From positions 3,534,001-3,598,000 of the forward strand of contig CP079103.1 of assembly GCA_019285755.1 (NCBI GenBank): a DNA stretch of 64,000 nucleotides, read 5' to 3'. The stretch's first letter is position 1; each line of letters opens with the position of its first letter. The notes beneath the pieces were generated by a model, which saw only the letters and a program-made list of their open reading frames with translations, made no database searches and was not told where the DNA came from. This DNA is from Chitinophaga sp. E66. Lineage in GTDB: Bacteria > Bacteroidota > Bacteroidia > Chitinophagales > Chitinophagaceae. The position numbers and the translations under genes were made by a program. Positions 30,287-40,380 of the stretch are shown here, piece by piece.

Positions 30287-31231
30287 ATGAAAGCCATCGT
30301 ACAGACAGGCCACGGGCCGGCCGGGTTAATCCTGCAAGACATGCCCATTCCCACCCCGCAGGCCGGAGAGCTGCTCGTCAAAGTCTCCGCCATCGCGGTC
30401 AATTATGCCAACAAACTCCTGCGCGACGGCGCCTTCCTTCCCGGCAGCCTTCCCTCGATCATGTTTGGCGAGATAGAAGGCGAAATTGCCGCCTTGGGCA
30501 CAGGCGTGGAGGAATTCCGCACCGGACAGCGGGTAACCGGCGTGTCTATGCAGGGATTCGCGGAATATGCCATCGTACACGCTTCACAGGCGCTTCCGCT
30601 GCCTGAGGGGATGGGCGCAGGACAGGGCCTCCTATCCGGCGGATACACCGCCTACCACCTGTTCGCGCAGGCCGGAGGGGAAATTACTTCCGTGATCGTT
30701 ACCGGCGCCGGCGGAGTGATCGGCTCCTGGCTCATTCAGCTCGCCCGGATGAAAGGGGTCCCCGTCATCGCCGCGCTCACCGGCACCCGGGATAAATGGG
30801 CCTATGTGCAGCAGCTGGGCGCCACGGCAACGGCCGCGCATGAAGGCGCAGACTGGCTGCAACAGCTGGCGTCTGCAAAGCCGGACGGATATTCCGTATT
30901 ATTCGATGCCGGCGGCGGGGAGATCCCCTCGCAGTTGCTGGGGCTCCTGGCGCCGGGAGGTACGGCGGTGCTTTACGGCAACATGTCGGGAAACCCTGTG
31001 CAGGCAGACGGCAACCTGATGGCGTTTAAAGGGTTGAAAATCGCCGGGGCCAGCGTTATGGCCGCCGGGATGCAAGAAAAGCGGCAATGGCATGCGGAAC
31101 TGGCCAATGCGGTGGTGAACGGTACTGCGGGAATCCCTTCCACGGCGCTGCCGCTGGAACATTTCAGGGAGGCGTTTACGGCGCTGGAGAGCCGCCGGGT
31201 TTCCGGGAGGATCATCCTATTACCGGCTTAA
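30287..31231 (+). CDS. Zinc-independent alcohol dehydrogenase / NADPH:quinone oxidoreductase-like (MDR family)
   Basis: 314 residues, intact. GroES-like N-terminal domain (MKAIVQTGHGPAGLILQDMP) and Rossmann domain with VIVTGAGGVIGSWLIQLA. The catalytic zinc ligands of classical alcohol dehydrogenases are absent, as in quinone oxidoreductases. Divergent from HxlR. Its end overlaps the end of the convergent response-regulator gene by 20 bp. A CATCTTTG at 30259-30266 is a plausible -7 element. Confidence 0.86.
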   Translation: MKAIVQTGHGPAGLILQDMPIPTPQAGELLVKVSAIAVNYANKLLRDGAFLPGSLPSIMFGEIEGEIAALGTGVEEFRTGQRVTGVSMQGFAEYAIVHASQALPLPEGMGAGQGLLSGGYTAYHLFAQAGGEITSVIVTGAGGVIGSWLIQLARMKGVPVIAALTGTRDKWAYVQQLGATATAAHEGADWLQQLASAKPDGYSVLFDAGGGEIPSQLLGLLAPGGTAVLYGNMSGNPVQADGNLMAFKGLKIAGASVMAAGMQEKRQWHAELANAVVNGTAGIPSTALPLEHFREAFTALESRRVSGRIILLPA

Positions 31232-31901
31232 CCAGGGCAAGGTCTTCTTCGCGGATGAGGTTATGTTTGAGGGCGTACATCACGACGCCTGCCGTATTGC
31301 GGACATTCATCTTTTCAAGTATGCGCGTGCGGTAACCCTCTACCGTGCGCTTGCTGAGGTATATGCGGTCGCCGATCTGCTGGGCGGTGAGCTGAAGGCA
31401 AATCAATTTGATGATTTCCTGCTCGCGGTCCGTAAAGGTGACCGCATCCTTCTGACGGTAAGGATTGAACTTGCTCCGCGCGATCATCCCCGCCAGTTTG
31501 GCCGAAGTGCTTTTGCAATAATAGGTATGGTCTTCATACACGTTGCCGATAGCTTCCAGTATCTCCTGCTTGTCGGCATTCTTCAGCAGGTATCCCTTCG
31601 CGCCAGCTTCCAGCATTTCCACGATCAGCCCGTCTTCGTCGAACATCGACAAGGCGATCACCCGGATGCCGGGCACTTCACTAACAAGTTGGCGGGTGGC
31701 GGCGATACCATCCATCCGGGGCATCTTAATGTCTGTCATCACTACATCGGGCTTTTCGCGATGCACCAGCTCCACCAGTTCCCGCCCGTCGGACGCGCGC
31801 CCTACCAGCGTGATGTGTTCCTGCCGGGAAAGCATGAGGGCAAGCCCGTCGAGGAAAATTTCGTGATCGTCGGCAACGGCCAGACGGATGTCATATTTCA
31901 T
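31212..31901 (-). CDS. NarL/FixJ-type response regulator
   Basis: 229 residues, intact. Receiver domain with phosphoacceptor Asp in PDVVMTDIKMPRMDG and conserved Lys in GYLLKNADK; C-terminal LuxR-type HTH (TDREQEIIKLICLQLTAQQI, then LSKRTVEGYRTRILEKM). Probable output of the histidine kinase gene 54 bp upstream. Ends with KPVIG over the convergent dehydrogenase gene. Confidence 0.9.
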   Translation of the reverse strand: MKYDIRLAVADDHEIFLDGLALMLSRQEHITLVGRASDGRELVELVHREKPDVVMTDIKMPRMDGIAATRQLVSEVPGIRVIALSMFDEDGLIVEMLEAGAKGYLLKNADKQEILEAIGNVYEDHTYYCKSTSAKLAGMIARSKFNPYRQKDAVTFTDREQEIIKLICLQLTAQQIGDRIYLSKRTVEGYRTRILEKMNVRNTAGVVMYALKHNLIREEDLALVKPVIG

Positions 31902-31955
31902 TGTAGGCGAGGTTACGCGCCGGTGAGACGGCGCATCTCAAATATACCAAATAAA

Positions 31956-32696
31956 TCACGCGCGGGGAACGCGGATGTAATACCTGGTGCCTTCGCCCAC
32001 GGCGGAACGGATATGGATGGATCCACGGAGGATGTCTGTACGGGTCTCCAGGCTTTTGAGCCCCAGGCCGCGGGAGTGCTCACGGGCCTTTTCCACGCTG
32101 AAGCCCTGGCCGTTGTCCTGGATGAGGAGCAGCAACTCATCGGCCTCCTGCCGGAAGCCGATATCGAGCCGGGAAGCATTGGCGTGTTTGAGGGTGTTGT
32201 GGATGATCTCCTGGAGGATGCGGAACAGGTGGATGTCTTGCTCGGGATGGCTGGCGATGGGGTTCATGGTATATACGCTTACTTCCAGTTCGGCTTCCCG
32301 CCCCAGGTGGCTGACGAAGTCGCGCACGGCCTCGATGAGCCCTTTGCGTTCCAGCGCGATGGGCAGCAGGTCGTAGGAAATCTGCCGCATGCTGGCGATG
32401 ATCTCATCTATATGGCGGGCGGACTTGCGGATCACTTCCTGGTCCTGCGCATCGGGTACTTCCACGCTGCTGATGCTGAGTTTAACGGAGCTGAGGAGCG
32501 GGCCCAGGCTGTCGTGCAGGTCGCCGGCGATACGTTTCCTTTCATTCTCCAGCAGCCGCACTTCGGCGGTGATCCTTTCGCGCTGCAGGCGCACATATCG
32601 GCGGTGATAGCGGATGATCGACGTGATGAAAAACACGATGATCACCGCCAGCAACGAGGACAGAAAAACCGTGATATAAAATATCCTCTCTTCCAT
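31956..32696 (-). CDS. Sensor histidine kinase, HisKA_3 (NarX/DesK class)
   Basis: 246 residues, intact. One N-terminal transmembrane helix (ITVFLSSLLAVIIVFFITSI), the HisKA_3 phosphoacceptor motif IAGDLHDSLGPLLSSVKL and HATPase_c boxes ILQEIIHNTLKHANAS and DNGQGFSVEKA. It has almost no extracytoplasmic domain, so sensing probably comes from the multi-pass membrane protein encoded immediately upstream. Phosphorylates the downstream NarL-type regulator. Confidence 0.9.
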   Translation of the reverse strand: MEERIFYITVFLSSLLAVIIVFFITSIIRYHRRYVRLQRERITAEVRLLENERKRIAGDLHDSLGPLLSSVKLSISSVEVPDAQDQEVIRKSARHIDEIIASMRQISYDLLPIALERKGLIEAVRDFVSHLGREAELEVSVYTMNPIASHPEQDIHLFRILQEIIHNTLKHANASRLDIGFRQEADELLLLIQDNGQGFSVEKAREHSRGLGLKSLETRTDILRGSIHIRSAVGEGTRYYIRVPRA

Positions 32697-32705
32697 AAAC
32701 GCCGG

Positions 32706-33370
32706 TCAGGCTTTGAATCTGCGGGAAAAATAGTAATCGTCCCTTACGGGGATAAAGCAAACCGCGATCGCGTACACGAGGTTCACGAAGGCGTTGGTAA
32801 TAGAAAAGATATAGAAAATCGGCCAATCTATGACCGCATTTTGCGGATCGATGAGCATGGTGCCTTCCGTAATGAGGCTGTAGATACTGATGATCATCAG
32901 GCCCAGACAGATGAGGAACCGTGCGTTGCGCAGCAGGTGGCCGCTGAATGACGCGATCAGGGCGTTGATCTCGTTGATGCAAAGGAATACGACGATCAGG
33001 CTGTTGAGGAATACCGTGGCGGTGCAGAAATGCGTTTCCAGCCGGCCGTAGCCGATGTTTTCCGTCACCCAGGTGAGGAAGCTGAGCGCGGCCAGCACCA
33101 CCAGCAACGCGCGGCGCCGCCGGAGGAAGCCCCAGGCATAGAACTGCCAAAGGATCACCCCGATCTCTAATAGGGTGTATATGTTACTGATGGCGGTATT
33201 TTCCCGGGTCAGGCGGAGGCTGATCTCGCTGACCACCTCGGTGGTGAAAGCCAGCAACAGCAGCACCAGGAAGGGAAGTAACTGGTACGGATCTTATGGA
33301 CCCGTACCAGTGCCGCTACCAGCGGAATAACGATCGTAAAACTCAACAGCGCCGATGCGAAGTATGTCAT
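32706..33370 (-). CDS. Multi-pass membrane protein, probable signal input of the kinase
   Basis: About 222 residues with roughly seven transmembrane helices, e.g. LLSFTIVIPLVAALV, ALLVVLAALSFLTWV, FLICLGLMIISIYSLI. Ends with FIPVRDDYYFSRRFKA, a charged cytoplasmic tail. A frame break near 33285 (TTCCC run) separates the first helix. Only 9 bp from the histidine kinase start. No family name recognised; membrane sensors of this topology precede similar kinases in Bacteroidota. Confidence 0.62.
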
Positions 33371-33391
33371 GTACTGATACTGATTTTAGGC

Positions 33392-33913
33392 TCAGGGGTA
33401 AAGGTCGCTGCCGGTAGGGCAAATCGTGGGGCAACGATGGCCTTTCTCGGCTGCTTCGTCATCCACAGGCGGCAGGGCGTAGGCGGAAGAGACACCGGGG
33501 ATCCAGGCGGTCTGCTGGTTAACGATGCGCCCTTGCAGGTCGTTCCCTTTTCCATCTACGGGCACCATCACGAAACACACTTCATTCTTCTCGTTCAGGC
33601 CCAGGTAAATACGGATACCGGCCGCGCTGTCGCGGTTGAGGAGCGCGGCGAAGATGTCGCGGTTGAACATTTCAGCGGCGGGGAGGTTGAAATTGCGGTC
33701 CAGGTACGAAGAGTCCTGCAACTGCCGCTGCAGCGCCGCCTTCGCCTCGCGGTACGATTTGGTGAAGTCGATGGCCGTGTTGAAAGAGATCACGTGCTCT
33801 TTGGCCGCCGCGCGATCATAGGGGATTTCGCGGCCGCGGAAGAACCAGGCGTAGATCAGTGCGATCAGCAGGATCAATACGAGGAACCAGGGCACGAAGG
33901 ATGTTCTTTTCAT
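33392..33913 (-). CDS. Single-span membrane protein of unknown function
   Basis: 173 residues, intact. N-terminal helix FVPWFLVLILLIALIYAWFF, then a soluble extracytoplasmic domain with IPYDRAAAKEHVISFNTAID and RIYLGLNEKNEVCFVMVPVD, which resembles proteins with a beta-sheet reading IxVGxNxxxExcfilVPvd. 21 bp upstream of the membrane sensor gene on the same strand, so possibly cotranscribed with the two-component genes. Function unknown. Confidence 0.6.
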   Translation of the reverse strand: MKRTSFVPWFLVLILLIALIYAWFFRGREIPYDRAAAKEHVISFNTAIDFTKSYREAKAALQRQLQDSSYLDRNFNLPAAEMFNRDIFAALLNRDSAAGIRIYLGLNEKNEVCFVMVPVDGKGNDLQGRIVNQQTAWIPGVSSAYALPPVDDEAAEKGHRCPTICPTGSDLYP

Positions 33914-34082
33914 AACATTTGTTGGTTTGTAGTGATGGAATGCAAATTAATACAGGGGCGGAACGGTACGAACCGTACATCTTCCCGAAATAGTTGCGTA
34001 TAAATACGGTAGGTAATCACCGGAATGAACATGGGGCGGGGTAAAAGTGTTGACAAGATAGGTTTTTTCATAATATTAGGTT

Positions 34083-34677
34083 ATGGACAAGACAGATGCC
34101 TACATCGCCCAATCCGCCCCATTCGCGCAGCCCATCCTCCAGCACATCCGGGAGCTGGTACACCAGGCTTGTCCGCACGCCGAGGAAACCATCAAGTGGG
34201 GATTCCCGCATTTCCTTAGCCACGGAGAGATCCTCTGCAACATGGCCGCCTTCAAACAACACTGCTCCGTCGGCTTCTGGAAAGCCGCTATCATGGAAGA
34301 TCCGAAAGGGCTTCTCACCATCATGGAGAAAGCGTCTATGGGGCATCTCGGGAAGATCGCCTCCCTTAAAGACCTCCCGCCCGACAAAACCCTGCTATCC
34401 TACATCCGTGAAGCCGACCGCCTGAACCGTGAAGGCATCAGGCTACCGCCCAAACCGGCGGCAGGGAAAAAGAACTGGAGGTCCCTCCCGCCCTGTCTGC
34501 AGCATTGAAAAAGAACAAAGCCGCCGATAAAGTGTTTCGTGATTTCAGCTATTCCCATCGCAAAGAATACATCGAATGGATCACGGAAGCCAAAACGGAA
34601 GCTACCCGCGATAAGCGCATCGCCCAGGCCGTGGAATGGATCGCGGAAGGAAAGGCCGAAACTGGAAATACCAATAG
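34083..34677 (+). CDS. DUF1801 / YdeI (OmpD-associated) domain protein
   Basis: About 198 residues, two domains. DUF1801 part: MDKTDAYIAQSAPFAQPILQ and ETIKWGFPHFLSHGEILCNM; C-terminal YdeI-like part: FRDFSYSHRKEYIEWITEAK and a terminal GKxxNWKY. Frame breaks near 34480 and 34660; the latter repair restores the conserved RNWKYQ end and the stop at 34677. Function unknown; the related FrataxIn-like YdhG fold has been proposed to act in iron handling. Standing alone before a bidirectional terminator. Confidence 0.78.
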
Positions 34678-34692
34678 CACCCTGCCGGATAT

Positions 34693-34723
34693 AAAAAGCC
34701 GGAGCATAATGCGCCGGCTTTTT
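34693..34723. terminator. Bidirectional Rho-independent terminator
   Basis: AAAAAGCCGG - 11 nt - CCGGCTTTTT, with T-runs for both strands; serves the convergent DUF1801 and phospholipase genes. Confidence 0.8.
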
Positions 34724-34742
34724 ACCTGATAAAATTGCATAT

Positions 34743-37193
34743 CTACATAATACCGCCCATGATCGGGTCGCTGAAACTCTCAGCGCCAGTTTCCACGTGG
34801 CCGGCGAAATGATATTCCAAATCACCATCATTGCAGACAACACGAAGGTCGTACCATCCGTGCGACCGTACGGTCAGATGATCAATAGTCAGATGGTAGC
34901 GTGTTTTTAGCGTATGGGATTTCGAATCCGACTGCCCGTAGGCGTCTTTTACCCGCACTTTCACCGGTTTGCCCGTATTATGGAAAACCAGTTGCACCAT
35001 GTCTTTCTTGTATACTAACTGGCAGCTCAGCCCCTCTGGCAGTTTAGCCGTGTTCCCTTTCAACCCGCGGAAGAACCCATTGGGGCCATACACGCCGAGG
35101 TCTATATCGCCTCCGGCGAACAGCTCTTTGCCCAGGTGTCTAGCACCTTATCGCCAGGCATGACGGCATAGGAACGGTTGTACATATCCTTTCCATAGGC
35201 GTTGAAAGCGCCGCCGGCAGATTGCTTGCCGAATAACTTGTTACCCGCCTCCAGCGTCAGCTGCACGGAACCGTCAGCCGCCGGAGCGAAATGGGCAGAT
35301 AGTTCATAAGGGATCGCGCAGGCGGGACGAATACCCTTTTCCTGCAGCGGCAGATATCTCTGCGGATCTTTTACTTCTCCTTTCAACACTGGAAATTCGC
35401 AGGCGCAGCCTTGAACTTCGCATTGTGAATGGTTTCGACGAAAGCCTCCCGCTCGATGGACTCCGGCGCAGCGATCTTCTCCCCGTTCCATGGGCGGAAT
35501 ACAGAAGTCAGGTCCCCGCAAACGGTGCGCCGCCAGGTGGTGATGTTTTCGCAGGTCATGCGCTTTTTAAGTTTGTGCCCCAGCCATCTTTCAAGGAATT
35601 GCAGGTTGGAGGTATGATCGAACACCTGGGAGTTCACATACCCGCCCCTCGACCAGGGCGATGCGATGACCAGCGGCACGCGATACCCCAGTCCGATGGA
35701 ACTCTCGCGGATATCGTCGGGCCAGTTGCGTTGGGCGGATTTGCTCACCCATTCGTGCGACGTATCGATGCCGGCTGAGGTTTTCCCTGTTTCCGGGCGG
35801 GAAGGATCGGGCGCGGTAAAGGGAGGCACGTGATCGAAATAACCATCGTTCTCGTCATAGGTGAGGATGAAAATGGTTTTTTCCAGACTTCCGGATTGCT
35901 GGTGAGGATATCCATCACTTCAGACAGGTACCAGGCCCCGTACCAGGGCGCGCCGGGTGTGTCGGAGAAGTTTTCCGGAGCCACAACCCATGACACGGCG
36001 GGCAGCTGCCCGTTTTTCACGTCCTGCCGGAACTGGTGGAGCACATCTCCTTTGGGAAGCTGCATTTCCCTTTCCGTTTGGCCGTCTTTATACCGGAGGG
36101 TTTCCAGGGTATGGTAGTCCGGATCGCCCGCATTCGTGGTAAATGCTTTTTATGCAGCTCCTGCTCCCGTTTGGGCAGCGCGGAGAACGGCGTGGCCGCG
36201 ACCATCGCCAGTACTTTCCTTATCTGTTCCTGGCGGGTACGGGCGCTTTTGATGCGCCTTTCAAGGCTGCTGTATTCCTTCGTGCCTGCCGTGAGCCCAG
36301 CCAGCTGCTTTTCCATGTCGGTAATGCGGCCGGGCAGCTCTCCTGCAGTTTGCGGATGTATGTGAGGTGCGGCTCGTGGTAATGCACATGATATTGGGAG
36401 AACCACTCTATGGGGTTGTCCGTGAAGTTGGCGAGCCAGGCTTCAGCTTCGCCTTGCAGGTCAACGCCAACGCTGATCTCGTTCTGATATATTTTCCAGG
36501 ACACGCCGTTTTCTTCCAGCACTTCCGGGTACGTCTTCCAGTGGGCTTCCTCGCCATAGTCGACGTCGGAGTTCCAGACGTTGGCCTTGGCCTCGCCGCT
36601 CATTTTTTCGCGGATGGTGCCGGTCCAGAAGTAAAGGCGGTTGGGCGTGGTGCCGGTGAGGATGAGCAAAGTGCTGGTCGCAGACGGTGAATGCGTCTGC
36701 CAGGGCGTAATAGAAGGGGATGTCATCGCGGTTGTAGTAGCCCATGGTCATAGGGATCTTAGCATATTCCTTGTTCCCGGAACGTTTAATGGGCACCCAG
36801 CGGTCGTATTTGCCGCCGTTGCGGGCGTCCACCTGGTCTGCCCAGCCATGCGGGAGGGCGCTCATCCAGGTGGCCTTGGTGTCTTTGATGTCCATCCGGA
36901 ACGGGGGCACGAGGTTACCGTCTTTATCCGGCTGGAAGAGGACGTTGGCGCCATTGGGGGTCTTGACGGCCCGGGGTCGTTGAAACCGCGGATACCCCGG
37001 AGGGTGCCGAAGCAGTGATCGAACGAGCGGTTCTCCTGCATGAGGAAAACAACGTGCTCCGCGTCCATGAAAGTGCTGCCGGGGCGGGATCGATAGCCAT
37101 CGCCCGCTGGATGGTCTCGGGAAGGATGTTGGCCAGCCCGCCTGCTCCTGAGAGCAGCGCTGCCTTCCTGAGGAATGCTCTTCTTGAGTCCAT
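34743..37193 (-). CDS. Tat-exported phosphocholine-specific phospholipase C
   Basis: Bacterial phospholipase C of the acid-phosphatase/AlkP-like family. Twin-arginine signal [16 protein letters not shown] at residues 3-18, then the family motif [20 protein letters not shown] and metal-site text [13 protein letters not shown]; two C-terminal DUF756 modules end the protein ([19 protein letters not shown]). About 815 residues. Frame breaks near 36975, 36685, 36325, 36140, 35885, 35400 and 35125. The catalytic nucleophile position (Asn/Ser-Phe-Asp region) is intact. Exported, so probably scavenges phosphate or choline from lipids. Confidence 0.86.
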
Positions 37194-37389
37194 AGAGATT
37201 GTTCTAAAGGTTTTGATGCCGATGGGCCAAAATAGGAATTATTCCCGACCGGTAATGTCAAACTTGTATGAATTGACGGCCTGGCAGGTATAGGAGGAGG
37301 AAATTGAGAGATTTACCCTCAGAATGATCGGATTATTTCACCCCTTTATCGATTTCCCATCTTTTAAATAACCAAAACAACAGCAAGTT

Positions 37390-37916
37390 ATGAATACCCC
37401 AGAAGCAAACGGGCTTGAAAAGCTATTCCGTGATTTTTCATTATTCCAGGAAGTTTACCACGGACAGTTCATATTTGGAAAAAACACGATCAAATGGGGC
37501 GATATGATACTTGCCCGGGATAATATCGCCAAGATCGAGAAGCGGAAAAAGTCTGGTTCAATAACTACTCGCTCGCGCTGCTGGTGCTTTGGGTGGGAGC
37601 ATACGGTTACAGCGTTAACATGGGGCAGTATGGCTCAGGCGGCAGTTCTTCCTTTGCCTGGCTTATGTTCTGCTGCTTTACGGGGCAACTGATCTGGCTC
37701 TGGTTCTTCAGAAGGCCGGGGATCGATATCCTGCTGAACAATGGGGCCGGCTCTGATGGTGCTGACAAAAATACCGCCTTCAACAACGAGCTGCACAAGC
37801 ATATTTACAATGCCCTGGAAAACAAGAGCAACTTCGTGGCCAATTACGCCAATTACACGATTGACAACAGCGTATTTAACGTAGGCAATGATAACGACGT
37901 TCAGGTAACCTTTTAA
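37390..37916 (+). CDS. Membrane protein, DUF6232-like, with C-terminal Asn/Gly motif
   Basis: Unknown function, about 175 residues. N-terminal beta-rich part (YHGQFIFGKNTIKWGDMILA) reading like a PH-like/DUF6232 domain, two close transmembrane helices (LALLVLWVGAYGYSV and FAWLMFCCFTGQLIWLWFF), a cytoplasmic segment (PGIDILLNNGAG; ELHKHIYNALENK) and a terminal motif Y-x-I-x-x-S-x-F-x-x-G-N-x-N-x-V-x-V. A frame break near 37552 (A-run) joins the first 55 residues to the helices. The next gene, 14 bp downstream, starts with the same motif. Confidence 0.6.
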
Positions 37917-37930
37917 TTCAAACCAACCAT

Positions 37931-38090
37931 ATGTCACCAACTTCCCGGCACTATCATATCAGCCGATCCAATTTCGTTCAGGGGAACGGTAATTCGGTGA
38001 ATGTCTACGAGAACTCCCCAATTACCAGAGCTGAGGGATCGCCGGCGACAACGCCCCAGCTAAAACCGGCAACACCTGGCAAACCATATT
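37931..38090 (+). CDS. Small protein with Asn/Gly motif, possible tail-anchored membrane protein
   Basis: Unknown function. As written it encodes 52 residues, beginning MSPTSRHYHISRSNFVQGNG and carrying the motif YxIxxSxFxxGNxNxVxV found at the C-terminus of the upstream protein. One base near 38042 would move it into a frame that continues NAPAKTGNTW and a hydrophobic helix (AVIAGVSALVLYLV) to about 38130 or beyond. That version would be a C-terminally anchored membrane protein, more plausible as a product. Same strand, 14 bp after the first gene, so an operon. Confidence 0.5.
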
Positions 38091-38171
38091 AAACGCTGTT
38101 ATCGCGGGTGTGTCCGCACTGGTCCTGTATTTAGTAAAAAGTTCTGTTAAAGCACCTTTTAGGTTTTGTCT

Positions 38172-38179
38172 TACCTTTG
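38172..38179 (+). promoter_or_regulatory. -7 element of FKBP gene
   Basis: TACCTTTG matches TAnnTTTG exactly, 24 bp upstream of the ATG at 38204. No clear -33 TTTG partner. Confidence 0.45.
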
Positions 38180-38203
38180 CCCCGAACAATAAAACACAAG
38201 GAT

Positions 38204-38636
38204 ATGGGCATTGCAGACAAACTCTTTAATATGAAAAACGAAAAAGCAGCCGCCAACCTGAAGGCCGGCCAGGACTTCCTCGCCGCCAACAAGGAAAAAC
38301 CCGGTATCACAGCCCTCCCCAGTGGCTTACAATACGAGATCATCACTGAAGGTACCGGACCCAAACCCGGCCCCACCAGCAAAGTGACCTGCCATTACCA
38401 CGGCACCCTGATCGACGGTACCGTGTTCGACAGCTCCGTTCGCCGCGGCCAGCCTGCCACCTTCCCCTTAACATGGTGATCAAGGGCTGGACAGAAGGCC
38501 TCCAACTGATGCCCGGGGCAGTAAATGGCGCTTCTTCATCCCGGCAGACCTCGGCTATGGCGACCGCCAGGTGAGCGCCCAGATCGGCGCGAACAGCACC
38601 CTCATCTTCGAAGTAGAGTTGCTGGGAATCAGCTAA
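38204..38636 (+). CDS. FKBP-type peptidyl-prolyl cis-trans isomerase
   Basis: Catalyses proline isomerisation during protein folding. About 144 residues, FKBP domain at the C-terminal two thirds: SKVTCHYHGTLIDGTVFDSS, then VIKGWTEGLQLMPGG and FFIPADLGYGDR, ending LIFEVELLGIS. N-terminal helix region AANLKAGQDFLAANKEKPGI is the usual FKBP_N linker. No signal peptide, so cytoplasmic. Frame breaks near 38470 and 38520. Ends just before a hairpin terminator. Confidence 0.9.
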
Positions 38637-38646
38637 AATTATAATC

Positions 38647-38668
38647 GGTCCCGGCGCATGCCGGGACC
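38647..38668 (+). terminator. Hairpin terminator of FKBP gene
   Basis: Perfect 9-bp stem GGTCCCGGC-gcat-GCCGGGACC, followed by GTCTTTC, a weak T-tract. Confidence 0.55.
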
Positions 38669-38699
38669 GTCTTTCGTTATCCCTTTACAATCCCGCCCT

Positions 38700-39659
38700 A
38701 TGAATCGCAAACTTTCCCGGACCCTGCTCTCCGTTTGCCTTCCCGCAGTTTTGGTACCGCCATGCTCTACCTGTTCGAAATCTTTGAAGGGTGGGAACTG
38801 ATGGGCGTGATGAGCATTGCCTTTCTATTCTTCGTGCCCTTTGCCATGGGTATCATCTGTGTTTATGCCGCCACCTACGAGCAGTCGCAGCGCCGCGATT
38901 TCGCCTGCCTGATGCCCTGGGGATCCCTGGTATTATTTCTCAACCTGACGATTTTGTTAAGCCTGGAAGGCTGGGCCTGCTGGCTGATGGTTTTCCGCTG
39001 TTTATGGCAGCCGCCACATTCGGTGGGCTTACCGGCCGCTCCATGCGCCGCCAGGCTAAAGAACGGGGTCGTTATTATGTATCCGTGCTGGCGCTCCTAC
39101 CCCTCATGCTCGGGCCGCTCGAGCAGCTGGCGGGCGCCATTCCCGGCAGGTACAAAGCCTATACTTACATCGACATCAAAGCGTCTAAATCGCGCATCTG
39201 GCCCTGGTGACCCGCGTCAGCAAAATATCCCCGAAGAAAACGAAGCGGGCCTTACCCGGTGGCTGAACTTCCCCAGCCCGTGAAAGCGGAACTGGATGCC
39301 GAAAAGACCGGAGGTTTCCGGAAAGCCATCTTTACCGGGGCCTCGAGTTCGACGAAACCGTCCTGGAATACCGTGACCAGGAATATATGCGCTTCTCCAT
39401 TAAAGCCAATCCCTACGACATCCCCTCCGCCACCCTGGATGAACATGTAGTCATCGGCGGCAAGTTCTTCGACGTGCTCAACGGCACCTACAAACTGGAA
39501 CAGCTAAGCGACAGCACCTGCCGGTTGCACCTGTACAGCCATTTCAAGCTTACCACTACTTTCAATTGGTACGCCACCGTCTGGGCCGGCTGGATTATGG
39601 ACGACATACAGGACAACATCCTGCAGGTGATCCGCCGCAGGGCGGAAGAGCGTTTATAA
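38700..39659 (+). CDS. Membrane protein with C-terminal SRPBCC/START-like domain
   Basis: Function unknown. About 318 residues after repairing breaks near 38750, 38988, 39195 and 39345. N-terminal half has about five transmembrane helices (LLSVCLPAVFGTAMLYLF, MSIAFLFFVPFAMGIICVYA, LVLFLNLTILLSLEGWACWL). The C-terminal half is soluble with SRPBCC-like features: FDETVLEYRDQEYMRF, TLDEHVVIGGKFFDVLNGTY, LYSHFKLTTTFNWYA, ending in an amphipathic helix IQDNILQVIRRRAEER. Starts ATG at 38700. Ligand unknown; helix-grip proteins bind lipids or hydrophobic compounds. Confidence 0.65.
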
Positions 39660-39671
39660 GTATATTTGCGC

Positions 39672-40378
39672 ATGACCCCGCTTATCGTTCAATTGCAACA
39701 AGACCTCCGCGCCGCTGGAACGCCCGCCGGACAAGCCTCCGCCCGGCGGTTCTTCAAAGAAGACATTAAAACGCACGGCGTGAAATCCGGTAACGTCAAA
39801 GCCCTCGCCAAACCGTTCCTCAAAGCGCTTATGCAGGAACCGAAGGCCGACGCCTTTGCCGTATGCGAGGAATTGTGGCAATCGGGGTACCTGGAAGAAA
39901 CCATCATCTCCTGCGATCTCTCCTATTCCCGCAGGAAGGAGTTCGTTCCGGCAGATTTTAAATTGTTTGAAAAGTGGCTGCACACCTACGTGACCAACTG
40001 GGCCGCCTGCGACACATTTTGTAATCATACGGTAGGGGAAATCCTCATGCGCTTCCCCGATAAACTGCCGGTCCTGGAGAAGTGGGCCGCTTCAAAGAAC
40101 CGATGGGTACGCAGGGCCGCCGCGGTGTCGTTGATCGTCCCGGCCAGGAAGGGTCTCTGGCTGGAAGAATCCTTCGTATTGCCACGCTACTGCTGCACGA
40201 CGAAGACGATATGGTCCGGAAAGGTTACGGATGGTTATTGAAATCGGCTGCTGAAAAGAACCAGGCGGAAGTGTTCAGGTTCGTAATGCATCATAAGAAA
40301 GATATGCCCCGAACGGCATTACGATATGCAATAGAAAAGATGCCAGCAGATCTGAAACTAAAAGCGATGGCGAAATAA
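39672..40378 (+). CDS. DNA alkylation repair protein, AlkD-like HEAT repeat
   Basis: Alkylbase-DNA glycosylase-like HEAT-repeat protein, about 234 residues. KTHGVKSGNVKALAKPFLK is the typical segment; SLIVPARKG and LLKSAAEKNQAEVFRFVMHH mark the repeats, and the end is ALRYAIEKMPADLKLKAMAK. Frame break near 40150. Start at MTPLIVQLQQ; no signal peptide, cytoplasmic. Several homologues in Bacteroidota are annotated as AlkD although the active-site residues have not been proven for them. Confidence 0.8.
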
Positions 40379-40380
40379 GG

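Noticed and set aside
31263..32951. 562-codon plus-strand frame
   Set aside because: Antisense shadow of the response regulator, kinase and membrane gene, which have strong family motifs.
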